Positions 1 through 5,753 of a DNA stretch of 14,236 nucleotides are shown here, piece after piece. The DNA is from Ruminococcus sp. UBA3286 (GTDB lineage: Bacteria; Bacillota; Clostridia; Oscillospirales; Ruminococcaceae). The translations under genes and the position numbers were made by a program. The notes under the pieces are model-generated. The model was not told the DNA's origin, did no database searches, and saw only the letters and a list, made by a program, of their open reading frames with translations. Location: the NCBI GenBank assembly GCA_002362135.1, contig DETO01000091.1, positions 12,728 through 26,963 of the forward strand, given 5' to 3'. Within the stretch, counting starts at the first letter, position 1; every line of letters starts with the position of its first letter.

Positions 1-1662
1 AATATTACCGTCCTCGCCGATATAAGTGCTTGTATCGGTAACTATTTCCTCGCGTATAGCATCGAAAGGCGGATTCGTTACCTGAGCGAAAAGCTGCCTG
101 AAATAATTGAAAAGCGGCGGATCTTCACTGTCAAGAGGCGGCAGCGGAATATCAGAACCCATAGAAGCTATCGGTTCTGCGCCGTTTTCAGCCATGGGAA
201 GAATGCTTCCCCTTATATCTTCATAACTGTAACCGAATGCTTTCTGAAGTTTTTCAAGTTCTTCATGAGTATAGCTGCGAACGCCTTTATTCGGGATATG
301 AAGTTCGTGAAGCTTAACAAGATTGCTGTCCAGCCATTCGCCGTATGGCTGACGTGACGCATAGTAACTCTTTATCTCATCGTCGTCGATAAGACGCTTC
401 TGTTTTGTATCGGCAAGAAGCATTTTTCCGGGACGAAGACGATCTTTCTTGATTATCATTTCGGGTGCAACGTCGATACAACCCGTTTCGGAAGAAAGAA
501 TAAGAAATCCGTCCGCAGTAAGACAGTAGCGCGACGGTCTCAGACCGTTTCTGTCGAGGACTGCTCCCATTACGTCGCCGTCGGAGAAGAGTATAGACGC
601 AGGGCCGTCCCACGGCTCCATCATTGTAGCGTAATACTGATAAAAATCATGTTTTTCCTGAGAGATCGTGCGATTGTTTTTCCACGGTTCCGGGATCGTG
701 ATCATCACCGCCAAAGGAAGCGGCATACCCGACATTACCATAAATTCAAGCGCATTGTCAAGACGCGCAGAATCCGAACCGCTGGCGTTTATTGCAGGGA
801 GTATCTTATTCATATCGTCCCCGAAAGCCTCGCAGTGAACAGTCTCCTCACGTGCAAGCATCTTATCGGCGTTTCCGGTAATAGTATTGATCTCTCCGTT
901 GTGGACTATAAGTCTGTTCGGGTGAGCCTTCTGCCAGCTGGGCTGCGTATTCGTCGAAAAACGGCTGTGTACCATGGCTATAGCCGATACAAAATTTTCA
1001 TTCTGCAAATCGCTGTAGAATTTTCTCAGCTCGTCAACCAGAAACATACCTTTATATACAATAGTACGGCTTGACAATGAACATACGTACGTATTTTCAT
1101 TTGCCTGTTCAAATATACGTCTTGCAATATAAAGCCGACGGTCAAATTCAAGACCTCTTGCGCAGGACGCGGGACGCTTTACAAATCCCTGCATGATAAA
1201 CGGCATATTGTCAACAGCCTTCTGACCGAGAACAGACGGATCGGAGGGAACGTTCCTCCAGCCGAGGAATTCCATTCCCTGCTTTTTGAGAATGATCTCG
1301 AACATTTTTTTAGCCTGATTGCGCTTTAATTCGCTTTGAGGGAAGAAAAACATTCCTATGCCGAAATCTCCCTCTTTTCCTGCGTCGAATCCAAGTTTAT
1401 CGGCTTCTGCCTTAAAAAAATCATAAGGTATCTGAGAAAGTATTCCCACGCCGTCTCCTGTTTTTCCTTCGGCGTCTTTACCTGCACGATGTTCAAGTTT
1501 TTCAACGATGGTGAGGGCGTCCTCAACAACGCGCCTTGATCTTTCACCATTGATGTTGACTACGGCTCCGATACCGCAGTTGTCATGTTCAAACTGCGGA
1601 CGGTAAAGTCCCTGCCGCTGAAAAGGAGCTTCAACTTTGAAATTATCTCTGAAATCTGCCAT
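1..1662 (-). CDS. gltB: Glutamate synthase large subunit, N-terminal part (3' end outside window)
   Basis: Makes glutamate from glutamine and 2-oxoglutarate in the cytoplasm. The window holds 554 codons of a protein usually near 1,500 residues; no stop is reached at base 1. The class II glutamine amidotransferase domain is clear: a 28-residue propeptide ends at HDN before the expected nucleophile Cys29 (CGIGA), followed by HRAGKDAEGKTGDGVGI, GWRNVP, HSRFSTNTQPSW from His232, VHNGEINT, and DRNGLRPSRY from residue 369. The start is ATG at 1660-1662, chosen because an AAAGGGTG ribosome site (1672-1679) sits 9 nt upstream and because it gives the short propeptide typical of the family. The FMN and iron-sulfur domains would lie outside the window, so they cannot be checked. 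The gene is divergent from amt and has its own promoter and structured leader. No frameshift was seen in the stretches I translated. Confidence 0.96.
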   Translation of the reverse strand, partial: MADFRDNFKVEAPFQRQGLYRPQFEHDNCGIGAVVNINGERSRRVVEDALTIVEKLEHRAGKDAEGKTGDGVGILSQIPYDFFKAEADKLGFDAGKEGDFGIGMFFFPQSELKRNQAKKMFEIILKKQGMEFLGWRNVPSDPSVLGQKAVDNMPFIMQGFVKRPASCARGLEFDRRLYIARRIFEQANENTYVCSLSSRTIVYKGMFLVDELRKFYSDLQNENFVSAIAMVHSRFSTNTQPSWQKAHPNRLIVHNGEINTITGNADKMLAREETVHCEAFGDDMNKILPAINASGSDSARLDNALEFMVMSGMPLPLAVMITIPEPWKNNRTISQEKHDFYQYYATMMEPWDGPASILFSDGDVMGAVLDRNGLRPSRYCLTADGFLILSSETGCIDVAPEMIIKKDRLRPGKMLLADTKQKRLIDDDEIKSYYASRQPYGEWLDSNLVKLHELHIPNKGVRSYTHEELEKLQKAFGYSYEDIRGSILPMAENGAEPIASMGSDIPLPPLDSEDPPLFNYFRQLFAQVTNPPFDAIREEIVTDTSTYIGEDGNI

Positions 1663-1671
1663 GATCAGTCA

Positions 1672-1679
1672 CACCCTTT
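1672..1679 (-). promoter_or_regulatory. Ribosome binding site of gltB
   Basis: AAAGGGTG on the minus strand, 9 nt before the gltB ATG. It supports the start at 1662. It is not visibly sequestered by the leader hairpins. Confidence 0.6.
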
Positions 1680-1714
1680 ATAAAATTGAATAATATTGCC
1701 GTATGCTCTCCCCG

Positions 1715-1732
1715 TTCGACCCCATTGTCGAA
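1715..1732 (-). promoter_or_regulatory. Hexaloop hairpin B of the gltB leader (ANTAR-like)
   Basis: On the minus strand, TTCGAC and GTCGAA form a perfect 6-bp stem around the hexaloop AATGGG. The loop has A at position 1 and G at position 4, the pattern known for RNA targets of ANTAR-domain antiterminators (EutV, NasR, AmiR). The same loop sequence occurs in the amt leader at 2051-2056. No terminator overlapping this hairpin was found in gltB. Assignment to ANTAR proteins is inference. Confidence 0.55.
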
Positions 1733-1745
1733 TCTGAAATCCGGC

Positions 1746-1798
1746 AAAAAAATAAAGGACATCCGCTAACAGACACTTAGCCTGTCGGGAACGTCCTT
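1746..1798 (-). terminator. Leader terminator (attenuator) of gltB
   Basis: On the minus strand AAGGAC (1793-1798) pairs with GTCCTT (1755-1760), followed by a TTTATTTTTTT tract (1746-1756). The enclosed sequence can fold further (GCTAA with TTAGC, or GACAG with CTGTT). The terminator lies about 5-55 nt after the predicted start, before the coding region, so it should act as an attenuator. Its 5' arm is exactly the loop of hairpin A, so the two folds exclude each other. Confidence 0.7.
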
Positions 1799-1802
1799 GT
1801 TC
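1789..1802 (-). promoter_or_regulatory. Hexaloop hairpin A of the gltB leader (ANTAR-like)
   Basis: On the minus strand GAAC and GTTC form a 4-bp stem around the hexaloop AAGGAC (A at 1, G at 4). It begins at the predicted transcription start. The stem is short, so it would probably need a bound protein to compete with the terminator. An equivalent hairpin sits at the same place in the amt leader. Confidence 0.55.
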
Positions 1803-1808
1803 TAAATT

Positions 1809-1837
1809 ATTCTATCATACTTTTGTGCTGTTGTCAA
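1809..1837 (-). promoter_or_regulatory. Sigma-A promoter of gltB
   Basis: Minus strand: -35 TTGACA (1832-1837), 17-nt spacer, -10 TAGAAT (1809-1814). The start is predicted near 1802, giving a leader of about 140 nt. Confidence 0.85.
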
Positions 1838-1859
1838 GGGGAAAAATGAGATTTTTAAT

Positions 1860-1904
1860 TTTTGCATAGAATTTTTCCAGGTTTTTGATCAAAAATATGC
1901 AAAA
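1860..1904. promoter_or_regulatory. Palindromic operator candidate between gltB and amt
   Basis: TTTTGCATA (1860-1868) and TATGCAAAA (1896-1904) are perfect 9-bp inverted repeats. Between them, touching the right arm, is the 14-bp palindrome TTTTTGATCAAAAA (1882-1895). The site lies between the two divergent -35 boxes (1832-1837 and 1936-1941). That position suits a regulator acting on both promoters, but AT-rich sequence makes such repeats less rare. No regulator is identified. Confidence 0.4.
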
Positions 1905-1935
1905 CATAAAACCGAAATTTTTTTCAAAAAAAGGG

Positions 1936-1964
1936 TTGACAAATTCAGACGGAGGGAGTATAAT
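1936..1964 (+). promoter_or_regulatory. Sigma-A promoter of amt
   Basis: -35 TTGACA (1936-1941), 17-nt spacer, -10 TATAAT (1959-1964): full consensus. The start is predicted near 1971, giving a leader of about 200 nt before the amt ATG. Confidence 0.9.
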
Positions 1965-1975
1965 AGCATTGTAAA

Positions 1976-1989
1976 CAGCAAGGGCGCTG
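1976..1989 (+). promoter_or_regulatory. Hexaloop hairpin A of the amt leader (ANTAR-like)
   Basis: CAGC and GCTG form a 4-bp stem around hexaloop AAGGGC (A at 1, G at 4), starting a few bases after the predicted transcription start. Position and loop match hairpin A of the gltB leader (AAGGAC). The loop and 3' arm are used in the first terminator stem, so the hairpin would block that terminator when stabilised. Confidence 0.55.
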
Positions 1990-2028
1990 CGGAATAGTCA
2001 ACAGCTATTCTGTAGTGCCTTTTATTTT
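1980..2028 (+). terminator. First leader terminator of amt
   Basis: AAGG plus CGCTGC (1980-1990, with one bulged G) pairs with the stretch ending in GCCTT (2012-2021); GAATAG (1992-1997) and CTATTC (2005-2010) continue the stem inside. TTTTATTTT follows (2020-2028). It lies upstream of amt, so it should work as an attenuator. Its outer arms resemble those of the gltB leader terminator. Confidence 0.7.
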
Positions 2029-2041
2029 ATGCGCATATCAT

Positions 2042-2065
2042 ATTATACACAATGGGGTGTATGAT
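2042..2065 (+). promoter_or_regulatory. Hexaloop hairpin B of the amt leader (ANTAR-like)
   Basis: ATTATACAC and GTGTATGAT form a 9-bp stem (one T-G wobble) around hexaloop AATGGG (2051-2056), identical to the loop of gltB hairpin B. About 52 nt separate hairpins A and B here, against 56 nt in gltB. The 3' arm overlaps the 5' arm of the second terminator (2055-2066), the layout expected for ANTAR antitermination. Confidence 0.6.
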
Positions 2066-2103
2066 CTTAACGGAGCAGTTCCGCAGGATCGTACACCCTT
2101 TTT
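2055..2103 (+). terminator. Second leader terminator of amt
   Basis: GGGTGTATGATC (2055-2066) pairs with GATCGTACACCC (2087-2098), 12 bp with one wobble, and CGGA/TCCG (2071-2074, 2080-2083) adds an inner stem. TTTTT follows at 2099-2103. It is mutually exclusive with hairpin B. The amt leader therefore holds two terminators in tandem. Confidence 0.75.
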
Positions 2104-2160
2104 CAGTTCTGATTCAGTTTCTGGAACTTGCTGTGAATTTCGCTCACCGTGGTGGGCAAG

Positions 2161-2166
2161 GGAGGT
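2161..2166 (+). promoter_or_regulatory. Ribosome binding site deciding the amt start
   Basis: GGAGGT lies 6 nt before ATG at 2173. An upstream in-frame GTG at 2149 would place this site inside the coding sequence and has no comparable site of its own, so 2173 is preferred. Confidence 0.85.
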
Positions 2167-2172
2167 AACATT

Positions 2173-4026
2173 ATGATTTATTTAACTCAGGCAGCTGCCG
2201 AAATATCCCAAGAGATAGTCGATCTCGTCGAAAGCGCCGCAAACAGTAAAGTATTCGGCGTATGGTTTCTGATCGCAGTTTCTTTGGTATTCTTTATGCA
2301 GGCAGGATTTGCAATGGTAGAAACAGGCTTCACAAGAGCAAAAAACGCAGGCAACATTATAATGAAAAACCTTATGGACTTCTGTATCGGTACAGCAATG
2401 TTCATTCTCATAGGATTCGGACTTCTCCTCGGCGAAGACGCTTTCGGACTTATCGGAAAACCCGGATTCGATATTTTCACCGCATATGATAACTTCGATT
2501 TTTCAAACTTTATCTTTAACCTCGTCTTCTGCGCGACGACAGCTACTATAGTTTCAGGCGCAATGGCTGAAAGAACGAAATTCATTTCATATTGTATTTA
2601 CTCAGGCGTGATAAGCGCGCTCATCTATCCTATAGAGGCTCACTGGATCTGGAACAGCGACGGCTGGCTCTATCAGATGGGATTCCACGATCTTTCGGGT
2701 TCATGCGCGATACACATGGTAGGCGGTATTTCCGCTCTCGTAGGCGCGGCTATCCTCGGCCCGAGAATCGGAAAATTCACAAAAGGTTCGGACGGCAAGA
2801 TAAAAGTCAACGCTATTCCGGGTCACAACCTGACTATCGGCGCGCTCGGCGTATTTATCCTCTGGTTCGGCTGGTACGGATTCAACCCCGCAGCTTCTCA
2901 GTCGGTTGAAATGCTCGGCTCTATTTTCCTTACAACAACTATCGCTCCCGCCATTGCAACCGTTGTCTGCATGGTATTCACATGGTTGAAATACGGCAAA
3001 CCCGACGTTTCCATGTGTCTTAACGCTTCTCTGGCAGGTCTTGTCGGAATCACCGCAGGCTGCGACGTTATGGACGCTTTCGGCGCAATAATGGTAGGCG
3101 TCGTTTCGGGACTTCTCGTTTGCTTCGGCGTATGGTTCCTCGATTACGTACTTCACGTTGACGATCCCGTCGGCGCGGTAGCAGTTCACATGATGAACGG
3201 TCTCTGGGGTACTATTGCAGTCGGACTTTTCGCAACAGACTCCGCTCCCGGATTTGCGATCGCTCAGGCAGGCGGCGCAAGCGGCATCGCAGGAAAGGGA
3301 CTTTTCTACGGCGGCGGATTTGAACTTCTCGGCAAACAGCTTATCGGCGTACTTGCAGTAGGCGCATGGACTGCCGTTACTATCTCAATCGTATTCTTCA
3401 TTATCAAGAAAACTATCGGTCTCCGCGCTTCCGAACAGGAAGAGATTCTCGGACTGGACGTTACAGAACACGGCCTTATCAGTTCCTATGCAGATTTTGC
3501 ACCTTCAATGGGCGATATTTCAATGCACGGCTATACAAAGGACGACGCTAAGAGCGTTGAAAAGGTTGCTCCGGCAGTTCCCGTAAACGAAGCTGTTGAA
3601 GTTAAGAATTACTCCGCTCCTACTGTTGACGGCAAACCGAAGATGACAAAGGTTGTTGCTATCTTCAAACAGCAGAAACTTCAGGATTTCATTCAGGCTA
3701 TGGAAGCCATCAAGATCACAGGCATTACAGTTACGAACGTACTCGGCTGCGGAATGCAGAAGGGTCAGCAGAAATACTACCGCGGTACTCGTATCGAGAT
3801 GAATCTGCTCCCCAAGATCAAGGCGGAGATCGCTATATGCGCCGTGCCTGTTGACAGAGTTATAGATTCCGCAAGAGCCGCTCTTTATACAGGAAACTAC
3901 GGCGACGGCAAGCTCTTTATCTACGATATCGAGAATGTTGTCAAGATCCGTACGGGCGAAGAAGATTACGCCGCTTTGCAGGATACCGAGGACGAAAACA
4001 AAGTTCTCATGGGTGCGGAAAAATAA
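2173..4026 (+). CDS. amt: Ammonium channel fused to a C-terminal P-II signalling domain
   Basis: A 617-residue fusion. Residues 1 to about 415 are an Amt/MEP/Rh ammonium channel with about 11 membrane segments and no obvious cleaved signal peptide. Landmarks are QAGFAMVETGFTRAKNAGNI, AHWIWNSDGWL, and two histidines fitting the twin-His pore pair (His181 in SCAIHMVGG, His339 in VHMMNGLWGT). The usual Amt tail (GLRASEQEEILGLDV) follows, then a linker to about 489, then a P-II (GlnB/GlnK-like) domain at about 490-605 with KMTKVVAIFKQQKL, GMQKGQQKYYRGTRI, LLPKIKAEI and GNYGDGKLFIYD. The P-II T-loop has Ile541 where the uridylylated Tyr51 of E. coli GlnB would align; Tyr536 fits Tyr46. So the domain probably senses ATP/ADP and 2-oxoglutarate without uridylylation, which is inference. 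Amt-P-II fusions are known in some bacteria. It may be cotranscribed with pyrG and glnN. Confidence 0.95.
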   Translation: MIYLTQAAAEISQEIVDLVESAANSKVFGVWFLIAVSLVFFMQAGFAMVETGFTRAKNAGNIIMKNLMDFCIGTAMFILIGFGLLLGEDAFGLIGKPGFDIFTAYDNFDFSNFIFNLVFCATTATIVSGAMAERTKFISYCIYSGVISALIYPIEAHWIWNSDGWLYQMGFHDLSGSCAIHMVGGISALVGAAILGPRIGKFTKGSDGKIKVNAIPGHNLTIGALGVFILWFGWYGFNPAASQSVEMLGSIFLTTTIAPAIATVVCMVFTWLKYGKPDVSMCLNASLAGLVGITAGCDVMDAFGAIMVGVVSGLLVCFGVWFLDYVLHVDDPVGAVAVHMMNGLWGTIAVGLFATDSAPGFAIAQAGGASGIAGKGLFYGGGFELLGKQLIGVLAVGAWTAVTISIVFFIIKKTIGLRASEQEEILGLDVTEHGLISSYADFAPSMGDISMHGYTKDDAKSVEKVAPAVPVNEAVEVKNYSAPTVDGKPKMTKVVAIFKQQKLQDFIQAMEAIKITGITVTNVLGCGMQKGQQKYYRGTRIEMNLLPKIKAEIAICAVPVDRVIDSARAALYTGNYGDGKLFIYDIENVVKIRTGEEDYAALQDTEDENKVLMGAEK

Positions 4027-4044
4027 AGTTTTTAATCGGGATAT

Positions 4045-4104
4045 GCGGCAGACTGAAAAAAAATCGAACTATGTTCATAAATAAATTCTCCCTCAGTCTG
4101 CCGC
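4045..4104 (+). repeat. 12-bp inverted repeat between amt and pyrG
   Basis: GCGGCAGACTGA (4045-4056) and TCAGTCTGCCGC (4093-4104) are perfect inverted repeats around a 36-nt AT-rich loop that contains a small GAAC-TAT-GTTC hairpin. No T tract follows on the plus strand, so a standard terminator is unlikely; the minus-strand side has none either. It may be an mRNA processing or stabilising hairpin that sets amt against pyrG-glnN levels. No convincing promoter was found between it and pyrG. Confidence 0.6.
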
Positions 4105-4145
4105 TGCCTTGATTAAGATATAAATTAAAAAATGGAGAAAAGCAG

Positions 4146-5738
4146 ATGTCAGCAAAGTACATTTTTGTGACAGGCGGAGTCGTTTCAGGACTCGGCAAAG
4201 GTATTACGGCAGCTTCTCTGGGTCGGCTGTTGAAACAACGCGGCTATAAAGTCACCATTCAAAAATTCGATCCATACATCAACGTTGATCCGGGAACTAT
4301 GTCGCCGTATCAGCACGGCGAAGTATTCGTTACCGACGACGGCGCGGAAACCGATCTCGACCTCGGTCATTACGAACGGTTTGTAGATGAAAATCTTACT
4401 GTCAATTCCAACGTTACCACAGGCAGAGTTTATCGCAATGTAATCGAAAAAGAACGCCGCGGCGATTATCTTGGGGCTACTGTACAGGTGATACCTCATA
4501 TCACAAACGAGATCAAAAACAAAGTTTACAGCGCGGCAAAGGACGCAAACGCCGATGTAGTCATCACGGAGATCGGCGGAACGGTAGGCGATATCGAATC
4601 CACTCCGTTTCTCGAAGCGATTCGTCAGGTTGGCGCAGAGCAGGGACGCAACAACGTAACATACATACACGTTACTCTCGTCCCCTATATCGCAGGCTCG
4701 GAGGAATTGAAATCCAAACCCACGCAGCATTCCACAAAAGAACTTCTGTCGATCGGAATTCAGCCCGACATCATCGTATGCCGCAGCGAAATGCCGATTC
4801 CCGAAGATATGCAGGCAAAGATCGCGCTTTTCTGCAATATCAGGAAAGAGGACGTCATACAAAATCTCACCGCGCCCTCGCTTTACGAAGTTCCGCTATG
4901 GCTTGAAAAGGAGGGACTTGCGGAATCCGTATGCCATCATCTGGGACTGGAAAACCGCGCTCCCGATCTTGCAGAATGGACTGAAATGGTAAAGCGCGCC
5001 GAAAATGCCAATAAAAAAGTAGTTATCGGACTTGTCGGAAAATATGTGGAGCTTCATGACGCTTACCTTTCGATTGCGGAGGCTCTCCGTCATGGAGGTA
5101 TCGTCAACAACGCCGCCGTTGATATAAGATGGATAGATTCGGAAGATATCACTCCCGAAAACGTCGGCGATAAGCTTAAAGAATGCGAGGGAATAATAGT
5201 TCCCGGCGGATTTGGAAAGCGCGGTATCGAAGGCATGATAGAAGCCATCAGATACGCAAGGGAAAACCGCGTTCCGTTTTTCGGAATATGCCTCGGAATG
5301 CAGATGGCGGTCACGGAATTCGCCAGAAACGCCGCAGGTATCAACGACGCGGATTCGGCTGAATTCAGCGATACTCCCGATCCCGTTATTCATATAATGG
5401 AAGAGCAGAAAAACATTTCCGAAAAGGGCGGAACGATGCGTCTCGGACTTTATCCGTGCAAACTTGCTCCCGATTCAAAATGCCGCGAAATTTATGGCGA
5501 GGAACTTATTTACGAACGTCACCGCCATCGTTATGAATTCAACAACGCATATCGAAGCATACTTGCTCGATACGGTATGCGAATGTCAGGTCTTTCACCC
5601 GACGAAAGACTGGTTGAAATAGTTGAACTTCCCGATCACCCTTGGTTTGTGGGAGTTCAGTTCCACCCCGAATTCAAATCAAGACCTAATAAGCCGCACA
5701 AGCTTTTTGCGGATTTTATAAAGGCTTCAATGAAATAG
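4146..5738 (+). CDS. pyrG: CTP synthase
   Basis: Makes CTP from UTP, ATP and glutamine, the last step of pyrimidine nucleotide synthesis, in the cytoplasm. The 530 residues match the family's usual length. The synthetase half starts with KYIFVTGGVVSGLGKGITAASL (P-loop region), followed by QKFDPYINVDPGTMSPYQHGEVFVT and ITEIGGTVGDIES. The C-terminal class I glutamine amidotransferase half has VPGGFGKRG, the nucleophile Cys382 (FFGICLGMQMA) and the His507/Glu509 pair (FHPEF). The ATG has GGAG 9 nt upstream. It lies 119 nt after amt and 15 nt before the glutamine synthetase gene, tying a glutamine consumer to its supplier. No run of pyrimidine-sensing leader sequence before a terminator, as in some Firmicute pyrG genes, was seen. 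Confidence 0.98.
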   Translation: MSAKYIFVTGGVVSGLGKGITAASLGRLLKQRGYKVTIQKFDPYINVDPGTMSPYQHGEVFVTDDGAETDLDLGHYERFVDENLTVNSNVTTGRVYRNVIEKERRGDYLGATVQVIPHITNEIKNKVYSAAKDANADVVITEIGGTVGDIESTPFLEAIRQVGAEQGRNNVTYIHVTLVPYIAGSEELKSKPTQHSTKELLSIGIQPDIIVCRSEMPIPEDMQAKIALFCNIRKEDVIQNLTAPSLYEVPLWLEKEGLAESVCHHLGLENRAPDLAEWTEMVKRAENANKKVVIGLVGKYVELHDAYLSIAEALRHGGIVNNAAVDIRWIDSEDITPENVGDKLKECEGIIVPGGFGKRGIEGMIEAIRYARENRVPFFGICLGMQMAVTEFARNAAGINDADSAEFSDTPDPVIHIMEEQKNISEKGGTMRLGLYPCKLAPDSKCREIYGEELIYERHRHRYEFNNAYRSILARYGMRMSGLSPDERLVEIVELPDHPWFVGVQFHPEFKSRPNKPHKLFADFIKASMK

Positions 5739-5753
5739 TGAGGAGAAATTATT

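Noticed and set aside
649..1074. Plus-strand open frame over gltB
   Set aside because: It is antisense to a well-supported glutamate synthase and shows no recognisable motif.
1989..2012. Inner hairpin of amt terminator 1 as an ANTAR hexaloop
   Set aside because: GAATAG/CTATTC encloses seven bases (TCAACAG) and does not give A at 1 and G at 4.
2149..2172. Longer amt start at GTG 2149
   Set aside because: The strong GGAGGT site lies inside this extension and correctly places ATG 2173.
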